Below are positions 5,120-6,183 of a stretch of 6,183 nucleotides of DNA, piece after piece. The stretch is from the NCBI GenBank assembly GCA_030043575.1, contig JASHXK010000498.1, positions 1-6,183 on the forward strand. Reading direction: 5' to 3'. The DNA is from Terriglobales bacterium (lineage in GTDB: Bacteria; Acidobacteriota; Terriglobia; Terriglobales; Acidobacteriaceae). The translations under genes were made by a program, and so were the position numbers. The number at the start of each line of letters is the position of its first letter. Position 1 is the first letter of the stretch. The notes beneath the pieces are model-generated. The model saw nothing but the letters and a program-made list of their open reading frames with translations. It searched no databases and was not told the origin of the DNA.

Positions 5120-5515
5120 ATGAAAGATTCCATGGATGCTACCGCAGTAGGGCGTGCTGTTGATCCGGAAGCCTTCGCCAACCGCAAGCTGATTCGCCCC
5201 GCACTCAATCGCAACGATCATCCTCGCCAGGAGAATCACCGTCCGGAACGCAGCGAGCGGCCCGATCGCTCCAACGGCAAGAAAACTCCTCCGCCGGAAC
5301 AGACCCATGCCGAGAATTTCTATTACCAGAAGCAGATGCAGACCAAGACGCCGATGGTCCTGGTGCTGCAGGACGGCGAAGAGGTTCATGGCGTCATCGA
5401 GTGGTACGACAAGTACTGCCTGAAGGTGAATCGGGTCGGGGCGTCGAACCTGCTAATCTACAAGCCCAGCATCAAGTACATGTTCAAGGAAAGCGAAGCC
5501 GGGGGGCGGAAGTAG
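5120..5515 (+). CDS. hfq: RNA chaperone Hfq with a long basic N-terminal extension
   Basis: Hfq forms a hexameric ring that pairs small RNAs with mRNAs. The 131 residues split into two parts. Residues 1-63 are polar and probably disordered, rich in Arg, Asn, Pro and Glu. Residues 64-123 form the Sm core: a helix ENFYYQKQMQ, Sm1 (VLVLQDGEEVHGVIEWYDKYCLKV, 80-103) and Sm2 (LLIYKPSIKYMFK, 111-123). YKP (114-116) stands where E. coli has YKH. The positions I align with the E. coli rim arginines 16, 17 and 19 are Met73, Gln74 and Lys76. Only 8 residues follow the core, so the tail is at the opposite end from enterobacterial Hfq. The ATG at 5120 has AGGAG 8 nt upstream, which decides this start over an open frame extending further 5'. 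The gene is probably monocistronic. Confidence 0.88.
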   Translation: MKDSMDATAVGRAVDPEAFANRKLIRPALNRNDHPRQENHRPERSERPDRSNGKKTPPPEQTHAENFYYQKQMQTKTPMVLVLQDGEEVHGVIEWYDKYCLKVNRVGASNLLIYKPSIKYMFKESEAGGRK

Positions 5516-5753
5516 ATTGGGCCGTCGGTTATCGGCTGTCAGCTATCGGCGAAACCTTGGCGGTCCAGAGTATCTCAGTCCTCGTGAAACCCCGACCAAC
5601 ACCTTCTTAGCCAATGGCTGGGGAGCCGACGGCTGAAGGCTTCCTTCACAAACTTCGGCGCAAGCGCCGCTTTACGCAAACCCCGAACCGCAGAAGCTTC
5701 GGACTGCCGGTCAAGTCGTACATCGATACAATCCTGTGCGTTTTGCGGACTGG
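5516..5753. other. Intergenic region after hfq with four clustered short palindromes
   Basis: No supportable gene lies here. At 5529-5552 the phrase ending TATCGGC is repeated in tandem at 14-nt spacing with three or so mismatches. AGCCAATGGCT (5609-5619) and AGCCGACGGCT (5624-5634) are similar palindromes 15 nt apart. TGAAGG-CTT-CCTTCA (5634-5648) and CGGCG-CAAG-CGCCG (5656-5669) follow. The last is followed by CTTTA and might act as a weak terminator for hfq. A non-coding RNA is possible but unsupported by a promoter match. Confidence 0.45.
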
Positions 5754-5782
5754 TTGACAATGCCCGCCGGCTTCACTAGGAT
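5754..5782 (+). promoter_or_regulatory. Sigma-70-type promoter for the HU gene
   Basis: A perfect TTGACA (5754-5759) and TAGGAT (5777-5782) are separated by exactly 17 nt. Transcription would start near 5789, leaving a leader of about 88 or 121 nt depending on the HU start codon. This is the best promoter in the window. Confidence 0.7.
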
Positions 5783-5843
5783 TCGCCCATCGGTTCGGAA
5801 GTGGTCGGCTGAAAGTAACTTATCGCTGTCCCGGGAAGTCAGC

Positions 5844-5849
5844 TAGAAT
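5844..5849 (+). promoter_or_regulatory. Possible second -10 element for the HU gene
   Basis: TAGAAT matches 5 of 6 positions of TATAAT, but no good -35 lies 16-18 nt upstream. If used, transcription would begin near 5856. Confidence 0.25.
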
Positions 5850-5867
5850 CGCAGCAGTATCTGTGGT

Positions 5868-5883
5868 GGGGCTATTGTGCCCC
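5868..5883 (+). promoter_or_regulatory. Small GC hairpin covering the upstream HU start candidate
   Basis: GGGGC (5868-5872) pairs with GCCCC (5879-5883) around a 6-nt loop. The GTG at 5877 lies across the loop and stem, and the purine-rich sequence before it is in the stem. This disfavours 5877 as a start or makes it regulated, and leaves the 5910 start free. Confidence 0.4.
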
Positions 5884-5909
5884 GTGAGCGTCAATCTGCG
5901 GAGCCACTC

Positions 5910-6179
5910 GTGATCAAACTCGACCTGATTAACGAAGTTGTTACCAAGACCGGCGTCACCAAAACCAAGGCGGAGATGGCGGTTGAAACCGTGTTCGAGA
6001 GTATGAAGAAGTCGCTGGCTAAAGGTGATCGCATTGAACTGCGCGGCTTCGGCGTCTTCACGGTGCGGCCGCGCAAGACGGGCATTGGCCGCAACCCGCG
6101 CACCGGCGCTGAAGTCAGCATTCCGCCCGGCAAGGCCGTGCGCTTCAAACCCGGCAAGGAGCTGCAGTCGATCGAGTAG
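5910..6179 (+). CDS. HU-family histone-like DNA-binding protein
   Basis: HU proteins are dimers that bend and compact DNA in the nucleoid. From the GTG at 5910 the product has 89 residues, close to the canonical 90, and begins MIKLDLINEVV, in register with the usual HU N-terminus. GGAG at 5900-5903, 6 nt upstream, supports this start. A GTG at 5877 would add 11 residues (PRERQSAEPLV) and lies in a small hairpin. The helical dimer body (1-40) is followed by RGFGVF (45-50) and the DNA-binding arm with GRNPRTG (60-66), where Pro63 should be the intercalating residue, then the C-terminal helix segment KAVRFKPGKEL. All family hallmarks are intact. HU and IHF subunits cannot be separated confidently by eye. 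The 361-nt gap and its own promoter indicate expression independent of hfq. Confidence 0.92.
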   Translation: MIKLDLINEVVTKTGVTKTKAEMAVETVFESMKKSLAKGDRIELRGFGVFTVRPRKTGIGRNPRTGAEVSIPPGKAVRFKPGKELQSIE

Positions 6180-6183
6180 TGGC

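Noticed and set aside
5516..5876. tRNA or other standard RNA gene in the gap after hfq
   Set aside because: No acceptor/T-arm pattern or CCA-type end could be found; only short independent palindromes are visible.

Overview
The window looks like chromosomal DNA of a moderately GC-rich bacterium, most likely an acidobacterium (Acidobacteriota). The pointers are a tmk–holB pair, an Hfq whose Sm core follows a long basic N-terminal extension, a small Cys/His protein of a type I associate with that phylum, and abundant REP-like palindromes with an IS200-like RAYT gene. This assignment rests on family recognition, not on a marker gene. All supported genes are on the + strand.

Positions 1-2358 are accessory in character. 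After the end of an unidentified gene (1-78) comes a tight pair: an unrecognised 231-residue helical protein (163-858) and, 8 nt later, a PIN-domain nuclease-like protein with all four acidic positions (867-1361). A hairpin leader (1472-1511) then precedes a small AT-rich gene (1533-1838) built from a 72-nt / 24-residue repeat. A Cys/His-rich hypothetical protein (1888-2358) follows. Two imperfect palindromes of REP type fill the gap before tmk.

Positions 2565-4939 hold thymidylate kinase (tmk) and the DNA polymerase III delta' subunit (holB), both serving DNA replication. Between them sits a RAYT transposase gene inside a 586-bp element (3207-3792). The element's two ends each carry a 29-bp near-identical inverted repeat, a 21-nt unconserved spacer and a 10-bp palindrome. 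The left repeat supplies the last codons of tmk and the right repeat encodes part of the transposase C-terminus.

Positions 4940-6183 hold two nucleic-acid-binding regulators. hfq (5120-5515) has a leader that can fold just upstream of its ribosome binding site. An HU-family gene (5910-6179) lies downstream of a good sigma-70-type promoter. The 361-nt gap after hfq contains four short palindromes.

The best candidates for something undescribed are the helical-protein/PIN pair, the 24-residue-repeat gene with its neighbour, and the doubly palindromic RAYT element between tmk and holB.
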